NCBI RefSeq assembly: GCF_019443105.1
Contig: NZ_JAHZIJ010000003.1
Location: 248,001 to 312,000 of the forward strand
DNA: 64,000 nt
Direction: 5' to 3'
Source of the DNA: Paenibacillus oenotherae
Lineage (GTDB): Bacteria; Bacillota; Bacilli; Paenibacillales; Paenibacillaceae
Position numbers and translations under genes: made by a program. Below are positions 25,302 through 35,101 of the stretch, one piece after another. The notes below the pieces were generated by a model, which was given only the letters and a program-made list of their open reading frames with translations, was not told the origin of the DNA and made no database searches. Every line of letters begins with the position of its first letter. The stretch's first letter is position 1.

Positions 25302-27113
25302 TTAGACTATTTCGGACAGCCTCTTTTCACGAGCGGGAGCCCCGGGCCGGTCAAGCCGGTACAGCCGCTGATAGTGGGGATGATGGTTCATCAGCTCTGC
25401 ATGGCTTCCCTGCATCGTAATCCTGCCCCCGTCCATAAATACGATCTCATTCATCTGATCTGCTCCGACGAGATGATGGGTGACCCAGATCAGCGTTCGG
25501 CCCTCCAATGTTCGGAATATAGTCGAGAGCAGCTCGCGCTCGGTCATGGGATCAAGTCCGACAGTGGGCTCATCGAGTACGACGACGGGCGTATCCTGCA
25601 GCAGGATGCGGGCCAGCGCTACACGCTGCCGTTCCCCGCCGGAGAATCGGCGTCCCGCTTCATGCATCGGCGTGTCATAACCTAACGGCAGGGATTGAAT
25701 CATCTCATCCAGCATGACCGCCTTGGCGGCCTGCCGGACCTCCTCATCTGTTGCATCCCGTCTGCCGAGCCGGATATTATGGGCAATCGATGTATCGAAC
25801 AGATGAGGGCTTTGATTCAATACGGAGACAATACGCGGAATGTCCTCGCCGTATTGCGCTGCGCTCACGCCATTAATCGTTACGGCTCCTCTACCTGGGA
25901 TCAGTGCTCCCTGCAGCAGCTTGAGCAGGGTGGATTTGCCCGCTCCGCTGCGGCCCAGCACTGCAATCCGGTGTCCTTGCGGGATGTGCAGCGACAGCTC
26001 GCGCACGGTCCACGGCTCCGCTTCGCTGTAGCGATGGCTGACGTTGTGGAACGAGATGGGGGCCTGCCCCTTCGCGGCAGCGGCGGCATCCTTCATCATG
26101 CGGCTGTCCGCACCAGAATGTCCACCAGCCGCAACCGAATTTCCATCATCCCCCCCGCCTCTGGCCGTAATATCATGAAGCCGGTCGTACGAGCTGCGAT
26201 ACTGCGGGATGCGTTCCACGGCATCGGACAGGGGGAGAAACACATCCATAACAGGAAACACGGCAAGTACAAAAGCGGCGATCATCGGAGCGGACAACAG
26301 CTGCTGCTCATATTGCCCTCCTGCCCAGTAGAGCGTAGTGACGACGGCGAGGCCGACCGTCATCTGCCCGATCAGCACACGCCATCTTGCCCAGCTTCTC
26401 AGCCCGGCATCCTTGCGGGCGACAGCCGCTTCATCCTCTTCATAGCTCCGTATGAATCCCGCATGGCGACCGCTCAGCGTCCAATCCGCCATGCCCAGCA
26501 CAGCGTCCGTCAGCTTCTGATATAGATGGCTGCGCTCGCGTTTAACCGCTCTGTTCTTGCGATGCGTAAGCAGCAGGGAGATGCAGGGCAGAACGATGAG
26601 CAGAAAACCCATATACAAGGCGGCAGCAATGGCAAAGCCCCAATCGAAGGTGCCCAGCATAATAACAATAGCGGCGTAGATAACCAGTGACGCGGCAGCG
26701 GGAAAGATTGTCCGCAGATAGACATTTTGCAGCTGCTCCACATCATCGGCCAGCACGCCAAGCAGATCGCCTGTGCGGAACCGGGAGGAGAGGAACAGCG
26801 CCTGCGGTTCAAGAATACGGTACAGCCGGACCCGCATCCCGGACAGTATCCGCAGTATCACGTGATGCCCCGTCAACCGCTCGATGTAATGAATAACCGC
26901 TCTAGTTATGCCGAATGTGCGGACGCCGACGATCGGCACGTAGACCATCAGAATATTTTCCGGCCGGAGCGCTGACTTGGAGATGAGTGCTCCCGAGGTG
27001 AACATGAGCGCTCCGGCGGACAGCAGGGCAATTGCACCCAAGCCGACAATGATGGCAAACTGCCAGAAATAGCGGGCAACGTAAGGGGCCAGCCATGATT
27101 CCCGACTCTTCAA
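25302..27113 (-). CDS. cydC: Thiol reductant ABC exporter subunit CydC
   Basis: A 603-aa half-transporter with six transmembrane helices in the first ~310 residues, then an ABC ATPase: Walker A GRSGAGKST (~residue 380), signature SGGERQRVALAR, Walker B VVVLDEPT. It pairs with CydD to export cysteine/glutathione-type reductants needed for assembly of cytochrome bd. FTSGALISKSALRPENILMV is characteristic of CydC. The start TTG 27113 overlaps the cydD stop (TTGA) and has GGAGGGA upstream. The linker has an Ala/Gly-rich insertion (near 26060-26150). Confidence 0.92.
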   Translation of the reverse strand: MKSRESWLAPYVARYFWQFAIIVGLGAIALLSAGALMFTSGALISKSALRPENILMVYVPIVGVRTFGITRAVIHYIERLTGHHVILRILSGMRVRLYRILEPQALFLSSRFRTGDLLGVLADDVEQLQNVYLRTIFPAAASLVIYAAIVIMLGTFDWGFAIAAALYMGFLLIVLPCISLLLTHRKNRAVKRERSHLYQKLTDAVLGMADWTLSGRHAGFIRSYEEDEAAVARKDAGLRSWARWRVLIGQMTVGLAVVTTLYWAGGQYEQQLLSAPMIAAFVLAVFPVMDVFLPLSDAVERIPQYRSSYDRLHDITARGGGDDGNSVAAGGHSGADSRMMKDAAAAAKGQAPISFHNVSHRYSEAEPWTVRELSLHIPQGHRIAVLGRSGAGKSTLLKLLQGALIPGRGAVTINGVSAAQYGEDIPRIVSVLNQSPHLFDTSIAHNIRLGRRDATDEEVRQAAKAVMLDEMIQSLPLGYDTPMHEAGRRFSGGERQRVALARILLQDTPVVVLDEPTVGLDPMTERELLSTIFRTLEGRTLIWVTHHLVGADQMNEIVFMDGGRITMQGSHAELMNHHPHYQRLYRLDRPGAPAREKRLSEIV

Positions 27114-28906
27114 TGCAATCCCTCCTGCTGTGCTGTCATCATCTCGTAGTACACGCCTCTCCGCGCCAATAGCTGCTCATGCGTTCCGGTCTCGGCGACC
27201 ATGCCCTGGCGCAGCACGATAATGTGATCCATGTCCGGCATCCAGTGGAGCCGATGCGTCGCGAGAAACACCAGCTTGTTCCGGAACAGCTGCAGCATCT
27301 GCTCCTTCAGCTCGTATTCCGTCTCAATATCGAGATGGGCGGTCGGCTCATCCAGCATAACAACAGGACGTCCCCCCAGAAAAGCGCGAGCCAGCGCGAC
27401 GCGCTGCGCCTGCCCTCCGCTAAGCGGACGGCCGCCGCCTCCGATCATCTCATGGATGTCCTGCGGCAATTGGCCAGCAAGCTCCGCCAATCCGGCAGCG
27501 GCTGCTGCCCCCCGGACGGCTTCGTCGGAAGCATCAGGCATATAGAAACGTATATTGTCAGCAAGCGAGCTGCTGAAAATATATGGCTGCTGCGGAATAT
27601 AGGTAATCCCGCTGCGCCAGCCGCCGTCATTGCCCTCCGAGCCGGAGGGCATGCCGCTCCAATTCATCGTCCCGCCGCTAGGGGTCTTGAAGCCGCTCAG
27701 CACGTCGATCAAGGTCGATTTGCCAGCCCCGCTTGCCCCGATGATGCCAATCCTCGCGGGTCCCTTGATGTGCAAGGAGATATCCTTCAACGAACAGGCG
27801 CCTTCCGCCTCATGCTGCACACTGACAGATGACAGCGTCAACGATACCGTCGGCTTCTCAGCTGCAGCATATCTGGCGAATGGCAATGCGCCTGCCATAG
27901 ATCCGACATTCTCCGCTACAGGCGTCTCAACTTTCTGCTTGAGCATGCGCGCAGGCTCATCATCCAGCGGCTCATCGATAATGGCCTGAATCGCCTCTCC
28001 GGCTTCTTTGCCGTTCAGCGTAGCATGATAATCCGCCCCTACCATCCGCACGGGAAGAAAATATTCCGGGGCCAGAATAAGAACCGTCAGCGCCGGGAAC
28101 AGCATAATCTCGCCATTCACCAGGCGGAGTCCCAGATTGACCGCAACCGATGCAACCGAGAGCATCGTGAAGAAGTCCAGCGCGAAGGAGGACAGAAAAG
28201 CAACCCGCAGCGTGCGCATCGTAGCGGCTCTGTACTTATCGCTGACACGGGCAATCATGGAGGCGTGAGCACGGCTTTGCCCCAGAAATTTTAACGTTTC
28301 AAGGCCGCGCAGCGAATCGACAAAATGGTTCGATAACGAGCGGTAAGACTCCCACTGCGCCTCCATTCCCTTGCGTGCCGCCAGTCCGATCAGAACCATG
28401 AATACGATCAGAATGGGCATCGTAAGGGTAAGAATGATCCCGGAGCGTACATCCAGCCAGTATACATAGCCGAGCACGATAGCGGGAATGACTGCTGTCC
28501 CCGCCATACGGGGAATAATAAGCTCCAGATAGCTGCGGAACATCGTGACGCCCTCCAGCGCGAGCGTAACCAGATTGCCTGTTCCCTTAACAGACGAGAA
28601 GCGCGGGCCAAGCCGGAACAGCTTCTCCATCAGCTCCCGCCGCATGGCGGCACTGGTAGCGGAGGCGAAGCGGTACGCCGCCTTCTGCTGGAGCGTAGTC
28701 ATCACATGACGGGCGGCAAAGGCGAGCAGGAACAGCAGCATGCTCCAAGCCTGCCTCGCGAGCGGCTCTCCTGCGAACAGGGCGGAAATGGTCTCTGCCA
28801 GCCAGTAGGCTGCCCCTATAATCGCTGCGGTTTGCAGGAGAGTCAGCACGGCGGTGACAAGCAAGACGGAGCGGATGCCGCTGTATTTCATCAATGAGCG
28901 TCCCAT
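27110..28906 (-). CDS. cydD: Thiol reductant ABC exporter subunit CydD
   Basis: A 598-aa half-transporter: membrane domain with LAETISALFAGEPL and KGTGNLVTLALEGV, then an ATPase with Walker A GASGAGKST, signature LSGGQAQRVALARA and Walker B VVMLDEPTAHLD. It starts 3 bases after the cydB stop, so the operon is read as one unit. Bacillus subtilis nomenclature swaps the C and D names; the assignment here follows position and resemblance to the CydD subunit of other Firmicutes. Confidence 0.9.
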   Translation of the reverse strand: MGRSLMKYSGIRSVLLVTAVLTLLQTAAIIGAAYWLAETISALFAGEPLARQAWSMLLFLLAFAARHVMTTLQQKAAYRFASATSAAMRRELMEKLFRLGPRFSSVKGTGNLVTLALEGVTMFRSYLELIIPRMAGTAVIPAIVLGYVYWLDVRSGIILTLTMPILIVFMVLIGLAARKGMEAQWESYRSLSNHFVDSLRGLETLKFLGQSRAHASMIARVSDKYRAATMRTLRVAFLSSFALDFFTMLSVASVAVNLGLRLVNGEIMLFPALTVLILAPEYFLPVRMVGADYHATLNGKEAGEAIQAIIDEPLDDEPARMLKQKVETPVAENVGSMAGALPFARYAAAEKPTVSLTLSSVSVQHEAEGACSLKDISLHIKGPARIGIIGASGAGKSTLIDVLSGFKTPSGGTMNWSGMPSGSEGNDGGWRSGITYIPQQPYIFSSSLADNIRFYMPDASDEAVRGAAAAAGLAELAGQLPQDIHEMIGGGGRPLSGGQAQRVALARAFLGGRPVVMLDEPTAHLDIETEYELKEQMLQLFRNKLVFLATHRLHWMPDMDHIIVLRQGMVAETGTHEQLLARRGVYYEMMTAQQEGLH

Positions 28907-28909
28907 GGC

Positions 28910-29923
28910 TCAATACTCCAGATGATCCTTCTCGCGGACGCGCTTGTGGAAGACGAAATAGCTCCATATTTGGTAGCCCAGCACAAACGGCAGCAGCGTC
29001 AGTGCGGCAATCGTCATCACCTGCAGCGAATAGTGTCCGGACGCGGCATTGTGAATCGTCAGATTATAAGCGCTGTCGGTAGAGCTGATCATCACGCGCG
29101 GGAACAGGCCGATGAAGATCGACGCGACCGACAGGGCGATCACCGCTCCGGTCATCGTGAAAGCCCAGCCGTCCTTTTGCCGCTTCATATAATAACCGGA
29201 CAGCAGGAACGCGGCCAGGCCAAGTGCGGCAATTACGCCAAGAATTGCGCCGCGCACTTGAAACACATCTGTCGCATAATACGTGTACACGGCGAAGGCA
29301 ACGAGCAGCAGGGCAAGCGGCGGCAGCAGCCTTCTGCCCAGCATGCGGGCGCGCTGCTGAAGCTCGCCTGTCGTGCGCAGCGTGGTGAACATCAACCCAT
29401 GGACAAGGCAGAGCATGACGACGGTAATGCCGCCGAGCAGCGTATAGCCATTGACGATGTCGAACAATCCGGCGCGCATCTCCATGTCTGCCCCGATGGG
29501 CAGTCCCTTCAGAATGGCGGAGAAGGCAACGCCCAGCAGAAGCGGCGGCAGCATGCTGCCGAGGAAGATGATGACATCCCACGTCTTCTTCCATTGCGGC
29601 GCATCGACCTTGCCCCGGAATTCGAAGGCGACGCCGCGGCCGATCAGAGCAAGCAGGACGAATACAAGCGGGGTATAGAATCCGCTGAACATCGTGGCGT
29701 ACCAATGCGGGAAGGCAGCGAACATCGCTCCGCCTGCGGTCAGCAGCCACACCTCGTTGCCGTCCCAGAACGGGCCGATGGAATTGATCAGCACGCGGCG
29801 CTGCCTGTCCGTCTTGCCGATAATCGCGGTGGACATGCCCACACCGAAATCGAAGCCTTCAAGGAAGAAGAATCCGGTGAACAGAACGGCTACTAGCAGA
29901 AACCATAATTCATTAAGAGACAT
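28910..29923 (-). CDS. cydB: Cytochrome bd ubiquinol/menaquinol oxidase subunit II
   Basis: A 337-aa membrane protein with 8-9 predicted helices and typical motifs FLEGFDFGVGM at the start, WDGNEVWLLTAGGAMFAAFP and EFRGK. It partners CydA in the quinol-oxidising, proton-motive-force-generating oxidase. ATG 29923 was chosen over ATG 29938 because GGAGGGA lies just before it; the gene overlaps the cydA end by 11 bases. Confidence 0.95.
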   Translation of the reverse strand: MSLNELWFLLVAVLFTGFFFLEGFDFGVGMSTAIIGKTDRQRRVLINSIGPFWDGNEVWLLTAGGAMFAAFPHWYATMFSGFYTPLVFVLLALIGRGVAFEFRGKVDAPQWKKTWDVIIFLGSMLPPLLLGVAFSAILKGLPIGADMEMRAGLFDIVNGYTLLGGITVVMLCLVHGLMFTTLRTTGELQQRARMLGRRLLPPLALLLVAFAVYTYYATDVFQVRGAILGVIAALGLAAFLLSGYYMKRQKDGWAFTMTGAVIALSVASIFIGLFPRVMISSTDSAYNLTIHNAASGHYSLQVMTIAALTLLPFVLGYQIWSYFVFHKRVREKDHLEY

Positions 29924-31313
29924 GGTATCCCTCCTCATAAGGGTCGGTTGAACGCTGCTGCGGTTTGGTTTCCTCGAAAGGCCCCTTTTTGATCACACGG
30001 ATAAAGAGATAGACCAGAATCGTTCCCAGCACGGCATAGATGACGTTAAAGGCGATCAGCGAGAACAGAACCTCGCCTGCGGATACACCCGGCGAAATAC
30101 CGTCCTCCGTCCGCATCAACCCGAACACGGTCCACGGCTGGCGCCCGATCTCGGTCATAATCCAGCCAGATGTATTAGCGATGACAGGGAGCGAGATGCC
30201 GGCGACCATGGAGCGCAGAAACCATTTGTTCGGCCGCGCCCACTTCTTGCGAATGGTCAGATAGACGGCGTACATGCCCATCAGAATCATGGCCGAGCCG
30301 CACGCAACCATAATGCGGAAGCTCCAGAAGGTTGTTTTGACAGGGGGAATATAGTTGCCCGGGCCGTAGGTCTGCTCATACTCGGCTTGCAGCTCCAGCA
30401 TGCCCTTGACCTCGCCGGAAAATTTGCTGTAGGACAGGTAGCTCAGCAGATAAGGGATTTTGATCTCCCCTGTGTTGCGCTGATTGTCCGTATCGATGAA
30501 TGCCGTGACCGTCCAGCCGGCAGGATCGCCGCTTTTGCCCCACAGTCCTTCGCTTGCCGCCATCTTCATCGGCTGCGTCTTGACGAGATATTGCGCCTGC
30601 TGATGGCCGAACATGGCAACGCCGATGGAGGTGACCACTGCGACGATCGCAGCGATCTGGAAGGATTTGCGGAAGAAATCGGCATCCTGACGCTTCAGCA
30701 GCTTGTATGCGCTGATCCCGGTAACAAGAAACGCGCCCGTGGCGAAAGCGCCAAGCAGCGTATGCGGGAACTCCACCAGCAGCTGGCCGTTAGTCAGAAT
30801 AGCGAAGAAATCGTTCATCTCCGCCCGTCCGTTATTAATCTCGAAGCCGACCGGACGCTGCATGAAGGAGTTGGCGGCAAGAATCCAGAAGGCCGACATG
30901 GATGTTCCGAATGCAACGAGCCAGATGCAGAGCAGATGAACCTTCTTGCTCAGCCGCTCCCAGCCGAATATCCACAGACCGATAAAGGTCGATTCCATGA
31001 AAAAAGCGAGCAGCGCCTCCACAGCGAGCGGCGCCCCGAACACATCGCCGACGAAGCGGGAATAATTGGACCAGTTCATCCCGAACTGGAATTCCTGCAG
31101 AATCCCGGTAACGACGCCGACCGCGAAATTGATCAGGAACAGTTTGCCCCAGAATTTAGCCATCCTTTTGTACATCTCATTGCCTTTGACGACATACATC
31201 GTCTCCATGATTGCGATCAGCAGGGCAAGCCCTATGGACAGCGGCACGAAGAAAAAATGAAAGATCGTCGTAGAAGCGAACTGAAGCCGCGAAAGAGTAA
31301 CGATATCAAACAT
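29913..31313 (-). CDS. cydA: Cytochrome bd ubiquinol/menaquinol oxidase subunit I
   Basis: A 466-aa membrane protein carrying haem ligands b558 and b595/d: the early His in TTIFHFFFVPLSIG, Met/His positions in the middle, and the GRQPW motif near residue 385 of all CydA proteins. The short quinol loop is Firmicute-like. ATG 31313 has GGGAAGG before it; a longer frame from 31361 lacks a ribosome binding site. First gene of cydABDC, with a redox-type palindrome ~70 bases upstream. Confidence 0.95.
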   Translation of the reverse strand: MFDIVTLSRLQFASTTIFHFFFVPLSIGLALLIAIMETMYVVKGNEMYKRMAKFWGKLFLINFAVGVVTGILQEFQFGMNWSNYSRFVGDVFGAPLAVEALLAFFMESTFIGLWIFGWERLSKKVHLLCIWLVAFGTSMSAFWILAANSFMQRPVGFEINNGRAEMNDFFAILTNGQLLVEFPHTLLGAFATGAFLVTGISAYKLLKRQDADFFRKSFQIAAIVAVVTSIGVAMFGHQQAQYLVKTQPMKMAASEGLWGKSGDPAGWTVTAFIDTDNQRNTGEIKIPYLLSYLSYSKFSGEVKGMLELQAEYEQTYGPGNYIPPVKTTFWSFRIMVACGSAMILMGMYAVYLTIRKKWARPNKWFLRSMVAGISLPVIANTSGWIMTEIGRQPWTVFGLMRTEDGISPGVSAGEVLFSLIAFNVIYAVLGTILVYLFIRVIKKGPFEETKPQQRSTDPYEEGYHVS

Positions 31314-31383
31314 TGCCTTCCCTCTCTCTCTCTCTTGTGTGTAGGTTTGTAAAGCCATCATGACAGATAGGGGCGAAAGGCTA

Positions 31384-31399
31384 TGTGATAAAAGTCACT
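31384..31399 (-). promoter_or_regulatory. Rex/Fnr-like operator before cydA
   Basis: TGTGA-N6-TCACT, a near-perfect inverted repeat of the TGTGA-N6-TCACA type bound by Fnr and close to the Rex site TTGTGA-N6-TCACAA. It lies 71 bases upstream of the cydA start, where oxygen or NADH/NAD sensing would be expected to act. Which regulator binds is not decidable from sequence. Confidence 0.55.
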
Positions 31400-31483
31400 A
31401 CGGGGTATGCAGGGGACAAATGTCGAAAAGCCTTCACATTCCCGCGATAGGGGCATTGAAGATGTGGGGCCGCTTGAGCATGC

Positions 31484-31529
31484 AAAAAAAACCTTCACAT
31501 TCCCGCCGTGCGGGCGGTGTTGTGAAGGC
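31484..31529 (-). terminator. Terminator of the HD-domain gene
   Basis: On the minus strand CCTTCACA (31521-31528) pairs with TGTGAAGG (31492-31499) around a CCGCCCGCACGGCGGG inner stem, followed by eight T. The arm sequence CCTTCACATTCCCGC also occurs at 31431-31445 as a direct repeat within the same gap. Confidence 0.8.
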
Positions 31530-31642
31530 TTGTCGCACCGCGCACAGCTCCCGGCGCGGTGTTTCGCTGCATGACGGCGGTTGGCCGACCACATGCAGGC
31601 TTTTTGTACAATGCCGCAGCGGCGGCCGTTTATCAACGGGAC

Positions 31643-32308
31643 TCAGTCTTCCCTCGACAACTCATCGAGCGTCATGCTGAAGCTTGGCGCCATGTGGGAG
31701 AGGAACCAGTCCACCTCGGGCATGGCAAGCAGAGCGAGCTTGTTCTCCGTCTGGCCTTTGGCGACGGCGAACTCCCGATTGCCGGACGACAATTCGGTCA
31801 GGCATTTGATGTAGGCATCCAGCAGGTCGGCTGCTTTCAGTATTTTATGCAGCTCATAGTCGCTGGCCATAGCGCCGCCCGCGGCAGCAGCCAAGCCCGT
31901 GCCGGCAGCCGCACCTCTATTGCCGCTGGCATCGCCATGTCCGCCGATTAGCGGAGCGTAGACGTCATGCAATTGCTGGGGCACCATGCCCAGCAGCCGC
32001 TCAGCGGCAAGGGACTCGATCTCGCGAAAGGCTGACAGCATTTTCGGATTATGATGCTTCACGGGCGTTGGAATATCGCCGGTGAATACTTCGGTGGCGT
32101 CATGGAATAACGCCATCGTTACAGCCCGGTCGGCATTAAGCGACCGTCCATAGATATGATTGCCGATCTCGCACAGCATGTGGGCAAGCAGCGCGACATG
32201 GTAGGAGTGCTCGGCCACATTTTCACGGGTCGTATTGCGCATGAGGCTCCAACGCTCGATATATCTCAACCGGTACATATGGGCGATAAAATGACTATGG
32301 CTGTCCAC
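31643..32308 (-). CDS. HD-domain phosphohydrolase, YfbR-like 5'-deoxynucleotidase
   Basis: A 221-aa cytoplasmic protein with metal-binding HD motifs: EHSYHVALLAH (His), then FHDATEVFTGDIP (His-Asp) and KAADLLDAYIK (Asp). This pattern is that of YfbR, which dephosphorylates dNMPs. A 25-residue Ala/Gly-rich insertion (AAAGTGLAAAAGGA, near residue 140) is not part of the family core. GTG start with AAGGGGAG upstream; ATG 32278 is the alternative. Confidence 0.8.
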   Translation of the reverse strand: MDSHSHFIAHMYRLRYIERWSLMRNTTRENVAEHSYHVALLAHMLCEIGNHIYGRSLNADRAVTMALFHDATEVFTGDIPTPVKHHNPKMLSAFREIESLAAERLLGMVPQQLHDVYAPLIGGHGDASGNRGAAAGTGLAAAAGGAMASDYELHKILKAADLLDAYIKCLTELSSGNREFAVAKGQTENKLALLAMPEVDWFLSHMAPSFSMTLDELSRED

Positions 32309-32454
32309 TCTCGTGCTCGCTCCCCTTCAATGGAATCCATATTGCCAACCCTCGCGCAGCAGCCATGAAACTGCCACACATCGGGTGCTGTATATGCTAT
32401 TATATTATATAGTGAATACACAAACGCGACTAGAGAGAGGAGTCATCATTACTG

Positions 32455-34005
32455 ATGCAGCATTTCGAAGAAAGCGTATATAAACTTATCGTAGAGACCT
32501 CTACCAATCTGCCAGGCGACGTTCGGGAAGTGATCCAAGCGGCCCAGGAAGTCGAAGACAGCGCTACGCGAGCAGGCCTGTCGCTCTCCACAATTGCGAC
32601 CAACATTGAGATGGCGGAGAACAATGTTTCGCCAATTTGCCAGGATACCGGAATGCCTACCTTTGTCGTGCATACGCCGGTAGGCGCGAACCAAATGATT
32701 ATGAAGAGCCAGATTCGCAGCGCAATCGCGCGTGCGACGAAGGATGGCAAGCTGCGCACCAATTCGGTAGATTCGCTGACAGGCGCGAATACAGGGGACA
32801 ACCTTGGCCCCGGCACGCCGGTCATCCACTTCGAGCAATGGGAGAAGGATGACATCGATGTGCGTCTTATTCTCAAGGGCGGCGGCTGCGAGAACAAGAA
32901 TATTCAATATAGCCTCCCTACTGAGCTTGAAGGTCTGGGCAAGGCAGGCCGCGATCTTGACGGCATTCGCAAATGCATCATGCACGCGGTATATCAAGCG
33001 CAAGGCCAGGGCTGCAGCGCGGGCTTCATCGGTGTTGGCATCGGGGGCGACCGCACGACCGGTTATGAGCTTGCCAAGCAGCAGCTGTTCCGCCATACGC
33101 AGGATACGAACCCAAATAACGAGCTTCGCCAGCTGGAAGAATACGTAATGGAGAATGCCAATAAGCTCGGAATCGGCACAATGGGCTTCGGCGGAGAAGT
33201 ATCGCTGCTTGGCTGCAAAGTGGGCGTTATGAACCGGCTTCCGGCAAGCTTCTTCGTCTCGGTTGCTTACAACTGCTGGGCTTACCGCCGTCAAGGCGTA
33301 CTGCTGAACTCGGCCTCCGGCGAGATCAAGGAATGGATCTATCCGAGTGGTACAGGCACGCCGATGAAGTTGAAATCCGCTGAAGCTGCTGTGGAAGCCG
33401 TGGCAGAGCATCAGGAAGAAAGCCGCGAGATCGTTCTGCAAACGCCGATAACAGAAGAGCAGGTGCGGAGCCTCAAGGTTGGCGATATCGTCACTATTAA
33501 TGGAGAAATGCATACAGGGCGCGATGCGCTGCATAAGCATTTGATGGATCACGATGCTCCAATCGATCTGAACGGCGCCGTTATTTATCACTGCGGACCG
33601 GTTATGATGAAGGATCAAGCTGGCGAGTGGCATGTCAAAGCGGCCGGACCGACGACAAGCAGCCGCGAGGAGCCTTACCAGGGCACGATTATTAAAAAAT
33701 TCGGCATCCGCGCCGTAATCGGCAAGGGCGGCATGGGAGCCAAAACATTGGCTGCCCTGCAGGAGCATGGCGCCGTATACTTGAACGCAATCGGCGGAGC
33801 TGCGCAATATTATGCGAGATGCATCAAGAAGGTCAATGGCGTCGACTTCATGGAGTTCGGAATTCCTGAAGCGATGTGGCATCTGCAGACGAAAGGCTTC
33901 ACCGCTATCGTTACGATGGACGCGCATGGCAACAGCCTGCATGCCAATGTCGAACAGGACTCCTTCGCGAAGCTGTCCCAGTTCAAGGACCCTGTATTCA
34001 GTTAA
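32455..34005 (+). CDS. fumA: Fumarate hydratase, class I (iron-sulphur)
   Basis: A 516-aa protein covering both the alpha (fumarase N) and beta (fumarase C-terminal) domains in one chain. Probable [4Fe-4S] ligands are Cys62 (PICQDTG), Cys187 (GQGCSAGF) and Cys274 (YNCWAY), spaced as in class I enzymes. Other motifs: GPTTSSREEPYQGTIIKKFGIRAVIGKGGMG near residues 400-430, binding the substrate. It interconverts fumarate and malate in the citric acid cycle. GAGAGGAG lies 13 bases before ATG, rather long. Confidence 0.93.
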   Translation: MQHFEESVYKLIVETSTNLPGDVREVIQAAQEVEDSATRAGLSLSTIATNIEMAENNVSPICQDTGMPTFVVHTPVGANQMIMKSQIRSAIARATKDGKLRTNSVDSLTGANTGDNLGPGTPVIHFEQWEKDDIDVRLILKGGGCENKNIQYSLPTELEGLGKAGRDLDGIRKCIMHAVYQAQGQGCSAGFIGVGIGGDRTTGYELAKQQLFRHTQDTNPNNELRQLEEYVMENANKLGIGTMGFGGEVSLLGCKVGVMNRLPASFFVSVAYNCWAYRRQGVLLNSASGEIKEWIYPSGTGTPMKLKSAEAAVEAVAEHQEESREIVLQTPITEEQVRSLKVGDIVTINGEMHTGRDALHKHLMDHDAPIDLNGAVIYHCGPVMMKDQAGEWHVKAAGPTTSSREEPYQGTIIKKFGIRAVIGKGGMGAKTLAALQEHGAVYLNAIGGAAQYYARCIKKVNGVDFMEFGIPEAMWHLQTKGFTAIVTMDAHGNSLHANVEQDSFAKLSQFKDPVFS

Positions 34006-34107
34006 TTCGTAATTCAGTACGGAGCCGGAAGGAGCTTGCCCCGGCGGAATCTTCATCTCGGCTCATTCATCGATACAAATGAGGGATGCGTTACGCGCAC
34101 TTTAGGA

Positions 34108-35070
34108 TTGGCTTTCAATAAAAGGTTTGAACAATGGATGTTTCTTATTATCCCCGGATCTCTTGTCCTGGGATTTCTTTTTGCGCCGCTGCTGCACCGG
34201 TTCGTACCCGCTGTCCCCTATCTCTTCGCCTATGTTACGCTGACGATGGCGCTGGGCTGCGGCATTGGGCATCTGAAGGCGGTCATCCGCAAGCCCGGCA
34301 TTATGCTGTGGACGTTCATTCTTGCCCATGTTCTGTCGCCATTGATCGCTTACGGGCTGGGCGTGCTGGTGCTTGGAGCGGATTCGCCCTATGTGGTCGG
34401 TCTTGTCTTGTTCACTATTATACCGCTCGGTATTTCGACCGTGCTGTGGGTCGGGATGTCCGGCGGCAGCGTTCCGCTTATTCTCGCGATGGTCGTGATC
34501 GATTCGGCGCTGAGTCCCTTCGTTATTCCGGCAGGGATACACTTCTTCTTCCGGACGGATATCGAGATTGAGACGGGACAAATGATTGCCGACCTGCTGT
34601 TGATCATTGTCGTCCCTACAGCCCTTGGCGTCCTGCTTCATGAAGCAACGAAGGGCCGGATTCAGGGGGCCGTCCACCCCTATTCGGCGCCCTTGTCCAA
34701 GCTGTGCTTCGTTGCTGTCGTTGCGCTTAATGCAGCAGCTATCGAGCCCTATCTGACTGTGCTGCGGGGGGATCTTCTACTGGTTGTGCCGCTTGCGATT
34801 GTTATGGTGGGGGTGTGCTATGCGGTCGGCTTCTTCGGAACAGCGCCGCTGCGCAACCGGGAGCTGCAGGTGACAATCTCCTATGCCTCGGGCATGCGCA
34901 ACATCTCGCTTGGTATCGTGCTGGCGCTGGGCTATTTCAGTCCGCTGGCTGCTGTTCCGGTCGTGCTGTCGATTATGATTCAGCAGCCGCTTGCCACCTT
35001 GCATCATTATGTTTTACATAAACTTAATAATTCAAAGGCTGGCGCGAAACCTGAGGGACAGGTACGATAA
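34108..35070 (+). CDS. Bile acid:sodium symporter (BASS) family transporter
   Basis: A ~320-aa membrane protein with nine to ten helices. The family marks are the LGCGIGHL and TIIPLGISTVLWVGMSGG segments in the first half and the SYASGMRNISLGIVLALGYF motif in helix 8-9 (Gly-Met-Arg-Asn). It transports organic anions with sodium; substrate unknown (not necessarily bile acid). The start is uncertain: TTG 34108 sits just before the first helix, TTG 34036 extends it by 24 residues, and neither has a good ribosome binding site. Confidence 0.8.
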   Translation: MAFNKRFEQWMFLIIPGSLVLGFLFAPLLHRFVPAVPYLFAYVTLTMALGCGIGHLKAVIRKPGIMLWTFILAHVLSPLIAYGLGVLVLGADSPYVVGLVLFTIIPLGISTVLWVGMSGGSVPLILAMVVIDSALSPFVIPAGIHFFFRTDIEIETGQMIADLLLIIVVPTALGVLLHEATKGRIQGAVHPYSAPLSKLCFVAVVALNAAAIEPYLTVLRGDLLLVVPLAIVMVGVCYAVGFFGTAPLRNRELQVTISYASGMRNISLGIVLALGYFSPLAAVPVVLSIMIQQPLATLHHYVLHKLNNSKAGAKPEGQVR

Positions 35071-35101
35071 GGGGCGAATGTATGCTTGGAGGATGAGACG
35101 A

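Noticed and set aside
29064-29750. Long reverse frame inside cydB
   Set aside because: A shadow frame of a GC-rich membrane gene on the same strand.
32449-34056. 535-codon reverse frame opposite fumarase
   Set aside because: Antisense shadow of a highly conserved enzyme gene; no start signals.
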